Assembly (NCBI GenBank): GCA_013350335.1
Contig: CM023532.1
Location: forward strand, 33,977,708-34,041,707
Direction of reading: 5' to 3'
From: Chimonanthus salicifolius
Taxonomy: Eukaryota > Streptophyta > Magnoliopsida > Laurales > Calycanthaceae
DNA: 64,000 nucleotides
The notes beneath the pieces were generated by a model. It was not told the origin of the DNA. It was given only the letters and a program-made list of their open reading frames with translations, and made no database searches. Position numbers and translations under genes: made by a program. Position 1 is the first letter of the stretch. Each line of letters starts with the position of its first letter. Shown piece after piece: positions 1-23,394 of this stretch.

Positions 1-9609
<9,609 letters not shown>

Positions 9610-10174
9610 CTTCCTTCTCTAACTCGGATCTCTCTTCTTCTTTTTCTTTTTTTCTGGGTTCTTTGAGTACTTCTGAAGGCTTAACTATAAAATTTCTTTA
9701 CTACATTTTACACACCGCCGGACCGCCCATATAAAGTTCCAGAGCAACAATCCTGACCGTTGAAGAGGTGGAGCCTCGATCCTGGATGCGCTGCTCTAAT
9801 AACAGAAATTTCTAATTTAATCAGAGAAGTTTTAACTGATGATTTCCCTCTCCCACCATTTTTTTACTCTGTGGCTGCGTTTGGATGAGGGGTAAATTTT
9901 ACAGTAATATGCATTTGCAGGTAAGTCTATCAATTTTATATATTTAATAAAATGGTTTATGTTAAATATATTCCAACCAATTTAAGTATAAACTAAAGTG
10001 AAATAATGAGTATACATATCCTTAAAAAAAATTAAAATATATAAAATAAAATCATAATAAAGTTAGATCTTACTTACTTACACTCAATAAGTAGAGTTTA
10101 AATTTTAAATTATAATAAAATATTTTTTATAAATAGTGAATTTAAAGAATTTGACTTTATTATAGTTCACACAA

Positions 10175-10340
10175 ATGTAGCTTAACTAGTAATCTCAGAA
10201 GAAGTGAGAGGTGCGAAGTTCAAACACCTCCACAGACCTCACCTGATATACCCTAAGGGCCGTGGGTTTCACCTAATTCTACTGGTGAACACCCATGATG
10301 TCATCATGGAAGTACAAGATTTGATTTTGGCTGCCTTTCA
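10175..10340 (+). mobile_element. SINE-like element
   Basis: TGTAGCTTAACTAGTAATC resembles an A-box and GAAGTTCAAACACC resembles a B-box, about 45 bp apart. The body mentions the same GATATACC and GGGTTTCACC motifs found in other plant SINEs. No target duplication could be fixed. Confidence 0.5.
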
Positions 10341-10610
10341 CTGTCATTTCTAAGTGAATTTCTTTTTTTCTTCATGTTTTGTAAATCATAAGTGAAAATT
10401 TTGTATATTTATTATTCAATGTATTGCCTAATGACGATAGGTGTCACTCTTTCCTTGACTGTGCCCCCTTGGTTTGATATTCTTGTTCATTGGTTAATTT
10501 TCTTAAATGGAGAAGGGATGCACCAATATTATTTCTAAAAAAGGTCTGGATTGTTGCCCACTATTTTTAATGACAATTGGAGCCTTGCCATCCACATAGA
10601 GACTCTTGAC

Positions 10611-10834
10611 AAAATGGTGGACCCGAGATTTCGGTGACAAAATGGTGGACCCGAGATCTAGGCTTATCTCATTGATATCTGGCGATTTTTTTTCTCTCTC
10701 TATTTTTTTTTTTACAAATCTTGGCCATATTGGCCGATATCGGCGAGACCTCAGTCATATTGACCGAGATATCGCGCATACGACTGATACATCTCATATC
10801 AGTTGAGATATCTCTGACGTTTTTTTGACCCCTG
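10611..10834. mobile_element. hAT-like MITE, TATCGGCCGATA family (copy A, degraded)
   Basis: The interior has repeated GCCGATATCGGC-like motifs, and the right end closes with TTTGACCCCTG. Flanking octamers CTCTTGAC (10603-10610) and CTCTTCAC (10835-10842) differ at one base, as expected for an old 8-bp target duplication. The left terminus lacks a clear CAGGGG motif, and a 25-bp direct repeat (AAAATGGTGGACCCGAGAT type) lies at the left end. Confidence 0.5.
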
Positions 10835-11661
10835 CTCTTCACAAGGTCCTACTAGGAATGGATGCATCAGGACACTAGTTATGATACCTTTTGTACCTTT
10901 GCATTGGTGTTGAATGAAAAATTAGTTTTAGATTGGACATTGAGCCTAATAAATAAACATTTGAGAGTATTGGACTTGGTACCATAAGATTTTAGGTTAA
11001 AAAATGAATATTGACCTCAAATTTTAAAAGAGTGATATTGGGTCTTGTAGCATCACATTTGGGTAAAAAATCAATATTGGGCCTAAAAGCAGAAAATAGG
11101 ACCATTTGATGGGTCAAATACACACTTGATGGGTCAAATACACAATCGCACTCTTAATGGGCCATAGACGTCAAATAATATTATTGAGCCAGGCTGGACC
11201 CAAGCTTTAATGGATCCTATGTTATTGGACCAGGCCAATTATGGTCTGATAAGATTTTCGGGCCTAGCCGGATCCTACCGGGTGAGGCCAGATCAAGGTC
11301 CGTTTACAGCCTTAATTACATCCCAATTGCCCAAATTTGAAATCAGTGGGTGCATGACTTGGTCAATACTAAAGATCGGAACGATTTTTTAAATCCTTTA
11401 ACTCAACCCAATGCTAATAAAAAAATACTTAAGACAAAGTTACTTATTTTTTGGATTGGGTCATGCCAGTATGGTCAAAGCTCAATCTGGATTTACCCAC
11501 CCTGCAAAATTTACTCTTCGTCCAAACGCAGCAAGAGATTTTTAATCTTATCCATCCAATCTTTGACATGTTTGTGTCTTCATCAAAACAGTGGTATGAA
11601 ATTCCAGTCTCATTAATTTTACATGGGTTGTTAATGTCTTCAAGCTCTCTTTTGTTGGGAG

Positions 11662-11800
11662 CAGGGGTAAAAAAACAGTGAACTCAAGATCTCAGCGTCT
11701 CGGTCGATATCGGACAATATTTCTTTCTTTCTCTCTCTTTCTTGTCAAATCTCTATCGTATCAGCCGATACATCTCATATCGACCTAGATTTAGACCCTG
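11662..11800. mobile_element. hAT-like MITE, TATCGGCCGATA family (copy B)
   Basis: A 139-bp element starts CAGGGGTAAA and ends TTTAGACCCTG, giving imperfect terminal inverted repeats. It is flanked by perfect 8-bp duplications GTTGGGAG (11654-11661 and 11801-11808), the hAT superfamily target-site length. The interior has CGATATCGG-type motifs and no coding capacity. Confidence 0.75.
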
Positions 11801-12333
11801 GTTGGGAGAAAATCACTTTCACAATTATACAAACAGCAATATCGAAAAACAGATGTTGGTAAAATTCGTCCATTTGATCAATCAGCACAGGAGACAAGTG
11901 AAAGAATACACACATAACCATTTATCAATAGTAAACTTAATTATATAGAAGGAATTCCTAAACAATTTTGAATATAAATTCAAATTGAAATCTCACATAT
12001 GTTCAGAAAACAATAAATTTAGTTCTCTTCTGCCTCCTCCCATCTCAAGTGATTGGACCAAAGTTATGGGTCCCAGACAGGTAGGCAAACTTGCAATATG
12101 TGACTTCAAACAGGAAAAAAAAAATTGCAAAAAAAAAAAAAAACTTTCTTTCACATATCATAAAGAGGCTAATTTGATTCTAATGGGAAAAGTGATGCCA
12201 CCAACAAAGCAATGATCGCATGACAAATAATAACAGAGATTCAAGAAATAATTTTATCAAATTGTTACAAGATAATCTCAATTCATCCTTCTAATGATCC
12301 CATCCATGTAATAACAATGGTGGGTTCCTCTCC

Positions 12334-13320
<987 letters not shown>

Positions 13321-14399
13321 ATACTTCGAGATATGGTGGCCCATCTTGCATCCACCAAATAAGATCCTCCCCCAACTCACTAGCTCAATCGCCACACATT
13401 CATCCATCTGCCCTGTTGCTTATAATGGATTTCCATTGTGATTGGGTGTAGCAAAATCACAACCTATCCTCACATGCCACGTGTCAGCTAGCGACTAAAG
13501 AGCCACGACTTAAGAATACGAGGATTAGTTGACCATTAAATGAGGTGGTAATGGGTCTAATTTGTATAGATTGACTACTCTTCGACGGCTAAAAGAAAAA
13601 ATATATCTAAAAGTATTAGATATTCAAAAAATATGTTAGAATCATTAAAATTGTCAAATCTTAAATCTGTGGTTTCTAAAATTGGATTAGGTGATTTTTA
13701 CGGAGTTTCATATTTATGTTAAGATCTTTTAAATAGACTATCAGATGGAATAAAAAGTAGGCTTTCATGTAATATGCAAATTATTAGGAGTTAATAAAAC
13801 TTCACTATTCTGATACATAACAGCATGGCCCACCAAGTAAGTACGAAGTCACCAAAAGAGTATTGAGATATTGGATTTAAATATCAAACTATATTAAAAA
13901 TATTGATTAACAATTTACTATTTTCCATATATTATTGTGAAAAACTTATAGTATTTATGTATTGGGAGTATAAAAATATGATATCATTAATGAAAGAATA
14001 TATGACAAATATTAGTTAGTAATCATCTAACTTTTTATTTTTAAGAATAATACTTCACAATTAATACTTATTTAAAATTCAAGGTGAGATTCAATAACTT
14101 TATAACCAATATGGTTGCATTGTCCAACATCAATTGTGTACAGGCCACGTTGGCATCATGCAGTTTTGAGATCCACTCATATCATTAGATCACAAATCAT
14201 CTATTCTATGAGCATTTTCAGTTGTTGGTTTCTGACATTGAAGAAATGCACGTAGTCTCTTTCAAGCCACAAATATAAAGTGACTGTAGGATTCAAACTT
14301 GAAACATCAATATAAAGTGACTGTAGGATTCAATCTTGAAACATCTGGTTCTTAAATTAAAGTGTTTGTTAGTTGGATTATCTCGTGTCAATTATTTTT

Positions 14400-14640
14400 G
14401 AGTATTTTCAAAAATTTTCAAATTAAATATCCGGACTAATTACGATAACCTGATAAAAATACTTTAAGGTCTTTTGACACTTCTAAATGTATTTTCGGCA
14501 GACCCTAGGGATACCCTTATTTGTAAAATACTGTGTTTTAAATATTTAGGAGTGTCAAAAGACTTTAAAGTCTTAAAGTATTTTTATCAGGTTATCGTAA
14601 TTAGTCCAGATATTCAATTTGAGAAATTTTGAAAATACAC
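14400..14640. mobile_element. foldback / inverted-repeat element
   Basis: Two arms of about 95-100 bp (14400-14494 and 14540-14640) are reverse complements, sharing for example GACTAATTACGATAACCTGA in arm 1. A 45-bp loop separates them. The arms differ by a few substitutions and one 7-bp gap, so this is a real foldback structure and not a perfect artefact. It has no coding capacity and probably belongs to a larger insertion ending before about 15000. Confidence 0.75.
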
Positions 14641-14727
14641 AGTGTTTAAAAAATAACTTTAAAGTTTTAAAAGAAATTTTATTATTTAAATAATATAATT
14701 ACTGTAGCATAATAAACAGATCGATCG

Positions 14728-14821
14728 CTTCATCGTGCGATCGATTTTTCAGGCTTCTTTCTTACACTCGTTCGCTTCATCGTGCGATCGATTTTTCAGA
14801 CTGCTTTCTTACGCTCGATCG
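14728..14821 (+). repeat. 47-bp tandem repeat, two units, ATCGAT-rich
   Basis: Two adjacent 47-bp units (14728-14774 and 14775-14821) each begin CTTCATCGTGCGATCGATTT and differ by a few bases. More GATCGATCG motifs continue to about 14870. The dense CGATCG content is unlike the surrounding AT-rich spacer. Confidence 0.85.
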
Positions 14822-16422
14822 CAAAAAGGGAATCGATCGATTGATCAGCTTGTGCTTCAATCGATCGATGCCTTCATGTCAATTCTGCGTGCAAGGGCAG
14901 AATGATAATTTTCACCTAAAATCTGAATTTCGGTGTCTGTTGGCAAAAAACGTCAGGTGTGACGTCTCCATTTGTTGTTGTTATTTTTTTTAAATAATGT
15001 ATAGGTATCACTCGAGTAAAGACCATATTAACCCTTCATCATTTATATAAATTCATTTTTTTTTTCTGCTTACAATGTCAACCAATGAAAGCGTCAAAGA
15101 AAGCATTCTCCTGTGTGCATGGGCACAAACCCCCTTTTAAAAAAAAATTATCTAAAATTCAAGTCAAAAAATGAATATATCAAAAATATCAATTAAATTT
15201 TGAAAACATCAATTGATATCTAAAAATATGAACCAAACCTTTGTTCCAAGAAAAGACCGGAGAAATCTCTTCATAAAAAATGGCAATTCAGCAAAACCAT
15301 ATATATGAATTTTTATTCCTTTTACACAACTTAGGAAATGGAGAATTTTTTATATGTCATTCAATTATCAAATGAGTGAACCATTTATTCTCCAAAATTC
15401 ATAAATTTTAAATATCAGAATTTATCTACATCTAAAAAACTAAAACATAGATTACTTTTGCACCCCACACATTATTAAATTGTCTGATTGAGCCTATATT
15501 TGTAATTAAGCAAAAAGATTTGGTTTTAAGAAGTGGGAGTTGTGAGTTTGATTCTCACTCCACTCCAATTTAAAATGTCAATCCCCGTAATTACTTGGTC
15601 TGTGAATAGAGAGGTTTACACGTGTCTTAAGGATTTATCAGGTGGTCTAAAAGGTCCAATACTAAAATACAAAAAGATCTGTAGGGTTGGCCCATTACAT
15701 TCTTGGTGGATCCCATTAAACTAACGGTCTAGGTCATCTGTTCATGATAATGTGGTGTTGGTGAACTCGGTAAGTATCACTATTTCCAAATGTTATTGGG
15801 TCCCTTCCAACGGGAGGCATTATATGAGACTCACAAAAAAAGAGAGTTTTTTTTTTTTTTTTTTCAATTTTTCAAATTTTATTGAAATAAAGAATGAGGT
15901 GAATCAAAGCTTCAAATATCGGCTGAAAATCAAAATTTCAGCTGATTTTAAAGGGTGATATGCAAATATAAAAAAATGTGATTTTTTTTTTTTTTTATAT
16001 ATAAATGCCCCCCAAAATAAAATATTTGAATTCTGGGTCAAAATTTTGAGTATTTGGATTTAGATGAAAATGGCTAAAACTGTACTTAATATTTTAACAG
16101 AGAAATTTCAAACTCAATTTTGGCTGTAATTGTAAAAGCATGTAATTGGATTGCCATTCTCATTCGCAAAGTCATTTATTTTGTCTATCTTTAAAGACGA
16201 TATTTAGTTATTCTCCATGCATTACTAATAACTAATATAAAAGATTTAATAGATAAAAAAGCAGCAGCAAGAGATCCTTTATAAAATGTTCACGTTATTA
16301 GACATCTTGAATTCATTTGCTTCAGTAAATTACATCACCCACATGAAGAATCTCACTCTCAATCCACACAAGCACAAATCCACAAAAGCCAAATTGTTTG
16401 GCCCATCTCTCTTTCTTTCTGC

Positions 16423-17220
16423 TCACTTGCCTGGAACAAAGTTAGTGGCATAGGCCCATGCATTATTGTTAACGGGGTCTGCAAGGTGGTCAGCCAAGTT
16501 CTCCAATGGGCCTTTCCCGGTCACGATGGCCTGAACGAAGAATCCGAACATTGAAAACATGGCCAATCTCCCATTCTTGATCTCCTTCACCTTCAATTCG
16601 GCAAAAGCCTCTGGGTCGTCAGCAAGCCCAAGAGGGTCAAAGCTGCCTCCAGGGTAGAGTGGGTCAGTCACCTCACCGAGAGGCCCACCAGCAATGCGGT
16701 AGCCCTCTACGGCACCCATCAAGATAACTTGGGTGGCCCAGATAGCCAAAATGCTCTGTGCATGAACCAGGCTTGGGTTGCCCAAGTAGTCCAATCCACC
16801 CTCACTGAAGATCTGGGCCCCAGCCTTGAACCACACGGCCTCACCGAACTTCACACCATTGCGAGAAAGCAGCTCAGGGAAGACACATCCAAGAGCCCCA
16901 AGCATGGCCCATCTGCAGTGGATCACTTCCAGCTCACGGTTCTTAGCGAAGGTCTCTGGGTCGGCTGAGAGCCCAGCTGTGTCCCAACCGTAGTCACCGG
17001 GGAATTCACCAGTCAGATAGGACGGGGGCTCCCCAGAGAAGGGGCCCAAGTACTTGACTCTGTCTGGACCGTACCATGGGCTTCCAGAGGACACCGGCTT
17101 GGGCCTGCCCCCTGTTTTTCTCATTGTAACCCGGCCCTCGCCAAGTAGTTCCGAGGTAGACTGTGCAAGCTTGACCGCCTTTCCGGCCAATGTGGGAGAG
17201 GAAAGCGCCATTGTTGCCAT
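16423..17220 (-). CDS. LHCB1: LHCII type I chlorophyll a/b-binding protein LHCB1, copy 2 (intact)
   Basis: An intact intronless 265-aa precursor. Residues 1-33 form the plastid transit peptide; the mature protein starts RKTGG, with the STN7-type phosphorylation Thr at precursor position 36. The trimerisation motif WYGPDR is at 49-54. Chlorophyll ligands are all present with a constant offset of 33 from pea LHCII: E98, H101, E172, R175, E213, N216, R218, Q230 and H245. The three transmembrane helices lie near 88-118, 156-177 and 204-235. It binds chlorophyll a/b and xanthophylls in LHCII trimers and delivers energy to photosystem II. It is assigned to LHCB1 and not LHCB2 by [14 protein letters not shown] and [20 protein letters not shown]. 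Upstream sequence and transit peptide match copy 1, while downstream sequence matches copy 3. Confidence 0.97.
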   Translation of the reverse strand: MATMALSSPTLAGKAVKLAQSTSELLGEGRVTMRKTGGRPKPVSSGSPWYGPDRVKYLGPFSGEPPSYLTGEFPGDYGWDTAGLSADPETFAKNRELEVIHCRWAMLGALGCVFPELLSRNGVKFGEAVWFKAGAQIFSEGGLDYLGNPSLVHAQSILAIWATQVILMGAVEGYRIAGGPLGEVTDPLYPGGSFDPLGLADDPEAFAELKVKEIKNGRLAMFSMFGFFVQAIVTGKGPLENLADHLADPVNNNAWAYATNFVPGK

Positions 17221-17400
17221 GGAAGATCTTCTTAAAAGATTTTCTAGTCAAGAAAGAATAGTAAGATTTGAGTAATTATCTTGGGTTTTTGAGAATGAAC
17301 ACTGTCTCCCTCTTTAAATAGTGGAAGGAATGGAAGAGAGAAGAAAGCTCCTTATCCTTAGAGAAATCGATACTGATTTTGGCATTGGTTGTTTGAGATA
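17221..17400 (-). promoter_or_regulatory. LHCB1 copy 2 promoter (CCAAT, I-box, TATA)
   Basis: Minus-strand order: CCAAT (17384-17388), GATAAGG I-box (17350-17356), TATTTAAA TATA box (17313-17322), about 93 bp before the ATG. It is very similar to the copy 1 promoter, including the GAGGGAGACAGTG-type leader. Confidence 0.7.
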
Positions 17401-17943
17401 TGGTAGCCCACGTTGCAAGCACCGAGCCACCAACTAAGATCCTCTCCCAAATCATTCAATCAATAGCCACACATTCATCCATTTGTACTTCTTTGTGATT
17501 GGATGTAGCAATATCACAACTTATCCTCACATGCCACCTGTCTCTCTCTCTCTCTCTCGTGACTAGACTAGAGAGTATGTGGAATAGTTTTTGCACAATC
17601 TATCAACTTTCTTCTCAAATCTTAATATACAAATTTATTTATTTTGAATTTACGCGTAGGAAACTCAGACACAGTCTTACTAAAACTCCCACAGGTGAGC
17701 CCACTATCTCTAAGACAAATCAAGATTAGTCCGTGGAGCGGAAAGCAACCAGTTGAATTACATCTATGTGAATTAATATACAAATTATTAAAGATTTAAA
17801 AAGAACATAAAGTAATTAATATTTAGAGTCTAAAACTATGATTTATAATTTAAAATGTGACTTTAAGATATCAAGATGAAAATATATATTCAATTGCCTT
17901 ATCATATTAGGCAAAATTGGGCCGCTCATATTATGCAAAAGTT

Positions 17944-18124
17944 ACCTCGTATGTGATAGTTCAATTGGTAGGCATTTTAGCTTAGGAACAAGAAGTGTAG
18001 GTTCAAGTCCAGTAATCATCTGATGCTAGTGGTTTGCAGGTGCATATAGAGTTTTACCCAATGCCTTTATACTCAAGGAGAGGTGAGAGTCTTTCGTTTC
18101 TTTGTCATAAAAAAAATTAATATA
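17944..18124 (+). mobile_element. tRNA-derived SINE
   Basis: An A-box-like GATAGTTCAATTGGTAGG and a B-box-like GTAGGTTCAAGTCC stand about 40 bp apart. A body and terminal A-run (18110-18117) follow. CAAAAGTT occurs on both sides (17936-17943 and 18125-18132) as the probable target duplication. Confidence 0.75.
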
Positions 18125-19686
18125 CAAAAGTTTATAGAATAAAAAAATAATTTAGAATCATGAAAACATAAAGAACTTAAAAAATGGCTTCTACAATTAC
18201 ATCAAGATGACTTTTCTTTTAGTTCCATGCTCAATTGATAATCTTCACTAACCCATACACTAGATAAAAATGGGTCAATTATTTATTAATTAATGATCAA
18301 TATCTATTTAATGAATATCTCAAAATATCATATAAGAAGAGTATCGGAGAAGTTTGTTCCTCTTAATTATTTTATGTTTTATAGTTATTGGTAGAAAGAA
18401 AGGATTTATATTCGTTTAGAATATGAGAGAAATGATTCAAAATATTTTTCTACTACTTAAATGATGACAAATGAACAAAAGGAGAAATCAGGACGTTCCT
18501 TATTATAAAAACATCCATATTACTTCTCAAAAATACGATATCATAATTATATGCACTGAAATGTTGGATAATATACGTCAAATATTGGTCAACAAATATT
18601 TAAGTTTTATCTTTGAAGATTGATACTTCAAAACTGGTCAATATTTAAAACTCAAGTCCAAATTCAATGACTTCACAACCAATATATTTCAAATTAATTT
18701 GAATGTCGGTATTTTCTCTTAAGTAGTGACCTGGATGATCTAATTTTGAGATTTTTACTTTATTTTACTCTTTTACTTTAAAAATAAAATCATGGAAAAA
18801 ATAGAAAAAAAGAATTAAGATGACATAATTCAGTTCTTCATTTTAGAGAACCCATTAATATTGATTGACATTTTTAAATAATTTATTCTATAAGCCTTTT
18901 TGTTGTTGATTGCTGAAAACAACACTAACATATCACCTCTATATTTTTATTTAAATATATATAGCTATAGTTAAGTAAAGACTATAATAGTAATTAGTTA
19001 TCATTATTATTATTATTGTCAAATTCATTTGTTTCAATTCATTAAAAAATATAACATTTCGTTTTAAACTACTTTTTAACTCATCTTACTCAAACTTTTT
19101 TGAATGACCAAGGTGTTCAGGTCTCTTAGAGCACCTAGCTAATCTTCAGAGCATATGCAAGTCTCTCTAACACACACGGTGTAAGTCTAGGAGGAGTGAC
19201 TCTTTAAGATGGAGTGAGAATTAAACTAACACTCTCACTTCTTGAAGCGAGTTCTTGGTCAAGTATTTACCATTTCAACCAACAAAAGTTTAAAATAAAG
19301 CACATTATCAACTGCGCACTCGTTCACAATCTCAAATTTAAAGTTCTTGCTGAAATTTATCAGGACCTATGTTATACTATGAATTATTTTTAAAATATCG
19401 GTTGAGTTTTAAAATATAAGTACAAAAATTCGTTCTAGGCAAAGACTAAAAAAATTCTTCCCATTGAGAATTGTTTCTCAACATAACCCATGTCAATGAT
19501 TTTTGAATCCTTGTACACAACTTGGAAAATAGGGAATTTCCTTTTTGTGATTCAATTATCACATGTGTGAACAATTTATTCTTCAAATACTATGGATTCG
19601 AAATATCAGAATCTAACTACATCCTGATATTTCTTAATATTTTTCAATGCAAGAAATTATATGAGGCTCACCAATAAAGAGGGCTT

Positions 19687-19916
19687 GTTTCTTTTTCATT
19701 TTCATTCAGGTACATTTCGGGTTGTTGGGCTATCTACTCCGAGATGGTTTTTTGTTCTTTGTGGTGTAACTGGTTTTAGTGGGGTTCTTGTTTCCTTTTT
19801 TCTATTCTCCTCTTTGGTTTCTTTGGATCTTAGTTTTTTAGATCCATAGATGTCTTCTCTTATATTCTTCTTCTTTCTCTCTTATATTTATTGTTTGTTA
19901 CTGCTCAAAAAAATAA
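19687..19916 (+). mobile_element. 5'-truncated LINE-type insertion with 14-bp target duplication
   Basis: About 230 bp of T-rich 3'-UTR-like sequence ends in CTGCTCAAAAAAA. It is flanked by identical AATAAAGAGGGCTT (19673-19686 and 19917-19930). The same tail style occurs at other LINE 3' ends in the window. The matching point in the copy 1-copy 2 spacer (about 15840) lacks the insertion. Confidence 0.8.
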
Positions 19917-20302
19917 AATAAAGAGGGCTTATTTTTTTTACCATTTCTTTTTTTTCATTATTGAAACCAACAAGTTAAATCTGAGTTTCAAATATGGGTT
20001 AAAATTCAAAATTTTAACTGATATTATTAAATCAGTTTAATATTTAGTTATTCTCTTATGACTACAATAAAAACAAGGATAAATAAATGATTTATTGGAG
20101 AAAAAAACAAGCAGCAAGAGATTGTTTATAAAATGTTCACATTATTAAACATTTTCAATTCATTTGCTTCAGTAAATTACATCACTCACATGAAGAATCT
20201 CACTCTCAATCCAAACAAGCACAAATCCACCAAACCCAAATTGTTTGGCACCCTCAGCAAAGGACAAATAGAAACTAGGGGTCATCTTCTCTTTCTTTCT
20301 TC

Positions 20303-21101
<799 letters not shown>

Positions 21102-21270
21102 GATATGAGCTGAAGGTGGATCACTAAACTTTACTAGTGTACCAAAGAGGTTTGTGGGTGGGAAGTGAAGCCTGAGAGGGTGGCTTTAATAGGGAAGAAA
21201 GGCCCAATAGGAAGGACAATGTCCTTATCTAAGAATATCTGTATCTGTTTTTCTATTGGTTGATGGGTCT
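21102..21270 (-). promoter_or_regulatory. LHCB1 copy 3 promoter (CCAAT, I-box, TATA)
   Basis: Minus-strand order: CCAAT (21255-21259), GATAAGG I-box (21223-21229), CTATTAAAG as TATA box (21184-21192), about 83 bp before the ATG. The segment between CCAAT and I-box closely matches copy 4, not copies 1 and 2. Confidence 0.65.
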
Positions 21271-22557
21271 TGTGGAGCTTGAATTTCTGCCCTAGTTGGC
21301 ATTTCATACACCACAAATTACATTAAATTTTAGTCAAGAATCTAAATCTTTTATCACTTTGATTTTTCATTGGTCAATTTGTATCTATCCATCTATCTAT
21401 CTACCATACAAGGTTGAGAATCTAGTAGAAGCCTCCTGTATATATTCTCTTCAAATGAATGAGCTCCACGTGTCACATGATCCTATCACTGCACTTAAAC
21501 TTCATGAAACATGATCCTATCATTGATAGGCTATCACTAGACCTGCCTTAGACAGGTAAAGTCTATTGTAGCCTACAATGACTTGAAAGATTCAGTATTG
21601 TGTCATTTCTGTAAAAGTAAATTTGAAATTATTATATGTGTATAGTTTAACGGATCGTCTTTCGTTTTAGGAAGAAAGAGATTTTAGATTTGAGTTCGCA
21701 TGATATAATTTTGGTATGCTTTAGGGATAGAAGGTTCATCTGTAGGAATTTTACGTTGGATATCCTACAATTTTTTATATTGTAAATTAAAAAAAAAAAT
21801 TAAATTATTACTTTACTATAATATTTGAGTATTTGAATAAATTTGTCTTTTATTACAAATGGTCATAAGATTGAAATTAAAAAACAAGAACATTTTGTAT
21901 AATAGTAATTTCTTGGATGTCCTTTGCTGAGTTAAAAAATTTAGCTCATTTTATCAGATAAAGTGAGGTTCTTATCTCAATTATGGTTAGGTGTGTAAAT
22001 ATGCCTTCTGTGGGGAAAATGAAACAAACAATTGTGAAGGAGAAAATTAAAAACTGTCTATTTTGAAAAAATTAAATGTTTTAGGCTTTGTTAAGATAAA
22101 ATGCAATTATATAAAATAATAAGTTTTTTTCAAAAATAATCATTTTTAGCAATGTATTAAAAAATAAAATGGATATTCTTCGTAATCACAAAATCATCTT
22201 AACCCAAAGTCCAAAGGAGTTGGAGTGATTGGTCAGAAAAAAATAAGGAAAGTAAGTTCTGAATTCAATCACACTCTATATTACAAATGGTCACTTCTCA
22301 TCTTTGATGATTAGTTAGGTGTTCTAGAAGGCTTGAACACTTCCGTCATAAAAAAATTCACAAAATTATTTTTTTTTACTTTCCCTAACTAATAATAAAG
22401 TTAGTAATGAGACCAATCAAGTTCATATTCATCATTAATTGTCATCAAGTCTCTGTTCAAAGATTTGTGACCGTTGATGGTTGAATCTTCAGTGAAATAT
22501 ATTAATAAGATATGAATGAGCCAATGAGGAGAATAACAAGAATGAATGTGGTACAAT

Positions 22558-22720
22558 TAGGGATTTGCAACGGGCCAGGCTCGGCTGGGCTTATGTGGTG
22601 CCAAGCCTCAGCCCGATGTACAAGAGGAAAGCCCAAGTAAAGACGGGCTTGAATGCATGGTCGAGCCTGTTCCCCACAAGCCCGACTGGCCCGACGACAA
22701 GCACTATCCCGACAGAAAAG
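22558..22720. repeat. GCCCG/GGGCC-rich dispersed repeat patch
   Basis: A GC-rich patch begins TAGGGATTTGCAACGGGCC and has repeated GCCCG and CGGGC words within AT-rich spacer. Similar word use occurs inside the LTR element at 32030-32290. It looks like an old transposon end, but boundaries were not resolved. Confidence 0.4.
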
Positions 22721-23394
22721 TCCAAAATTTGATTTTTTCAGTATTTAAAAAAACAATTTTCTAGAGAGAAAAACGGATGGATATGTTTTTAAGAAAATAC
22801 AAGCCTGGAAATTTGATTCATAGAGATGAGGACTTAAAATTTAGAAGAATGAAAACAAAAAAGTGGCAGAAAAAATGATAGAAATGAAACACTTCCACGA
22901 ATTTCAGATCAGAAAAAGGGGAAAAACTTATATCTGAAGAGGGAGAAAATGGTCTACAAGAGGAAAAAAAAAAAAATCACCAAAAGAGGGGAAGATCACA
23001 TTTGATAGAGAGAATTAAAAAAGAACGAAAAATAAAAGAGAGTAGATGAGTACTAAACTGGGCAAACATAGAAATAATTAGAAGAAAAATAAGAGAGAAG
23101 AAACAACAATTTAGGGGTGAAACTTGAGGCGGATTTTAACTCGCCTTGTATGACCCAACCTGTTAAATCAAGTAGGTTGGATTTTACATTTTAAAATTAT
23201 GGTTAGATTGGGTTGAAGAAAAAAAATTGAATTAAATTTAGATTAGGTCGGGTCAAGCTTATTTAAAATTAGCTCGACTCAGTCACTCAAAAAATTTAAT
23301 ATAACATTCAGGCTGAGTTAGGCAAGCAATTTGGTTCAGTATGGGTTGACTCGGGTCAACAATTCGAGGTGGGTTAGATTGAGTAATTCAGGTC

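Larger units (their letters stand above)
9610..12333. other. intergenic region between RPN11 and LHCB1 copy 1
   Basis: This is the upstream flank of RPN11 (start at 9609) and downstream flank of LHCB1 copy 1. It contains a SINE-like segment (about 10175-10340) and two members of a hAT-like MITE family (about 10611-10834 and 11662-11800). No protein-coding gene was recognised. Confidence 0.7.
13321..16422. other. LHCB1 copy 1-copy 2 spacer
   Basis: AT-rich spacer with recognisable similarity to the copy 2-copy 3 spacer in several blocks (for example about 15340-15470 against 19510-19620, and 16261-16383 against 20108-20230). It contains a foldback element and a 47-bp tandem repeat absent from the other spacer. 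No gene was seen. Confidence 0.7.
17401..20302. other. LHCB1 copy 2-copy 3 spacer
   Basis: AT-rich spacer with a SINE (17944-18124) and a truncated LINE insertion (19687-19916). Blocks match the copy 1-copy 2 spacer in the same order. No gene was recognised. Confidence 0.7.
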
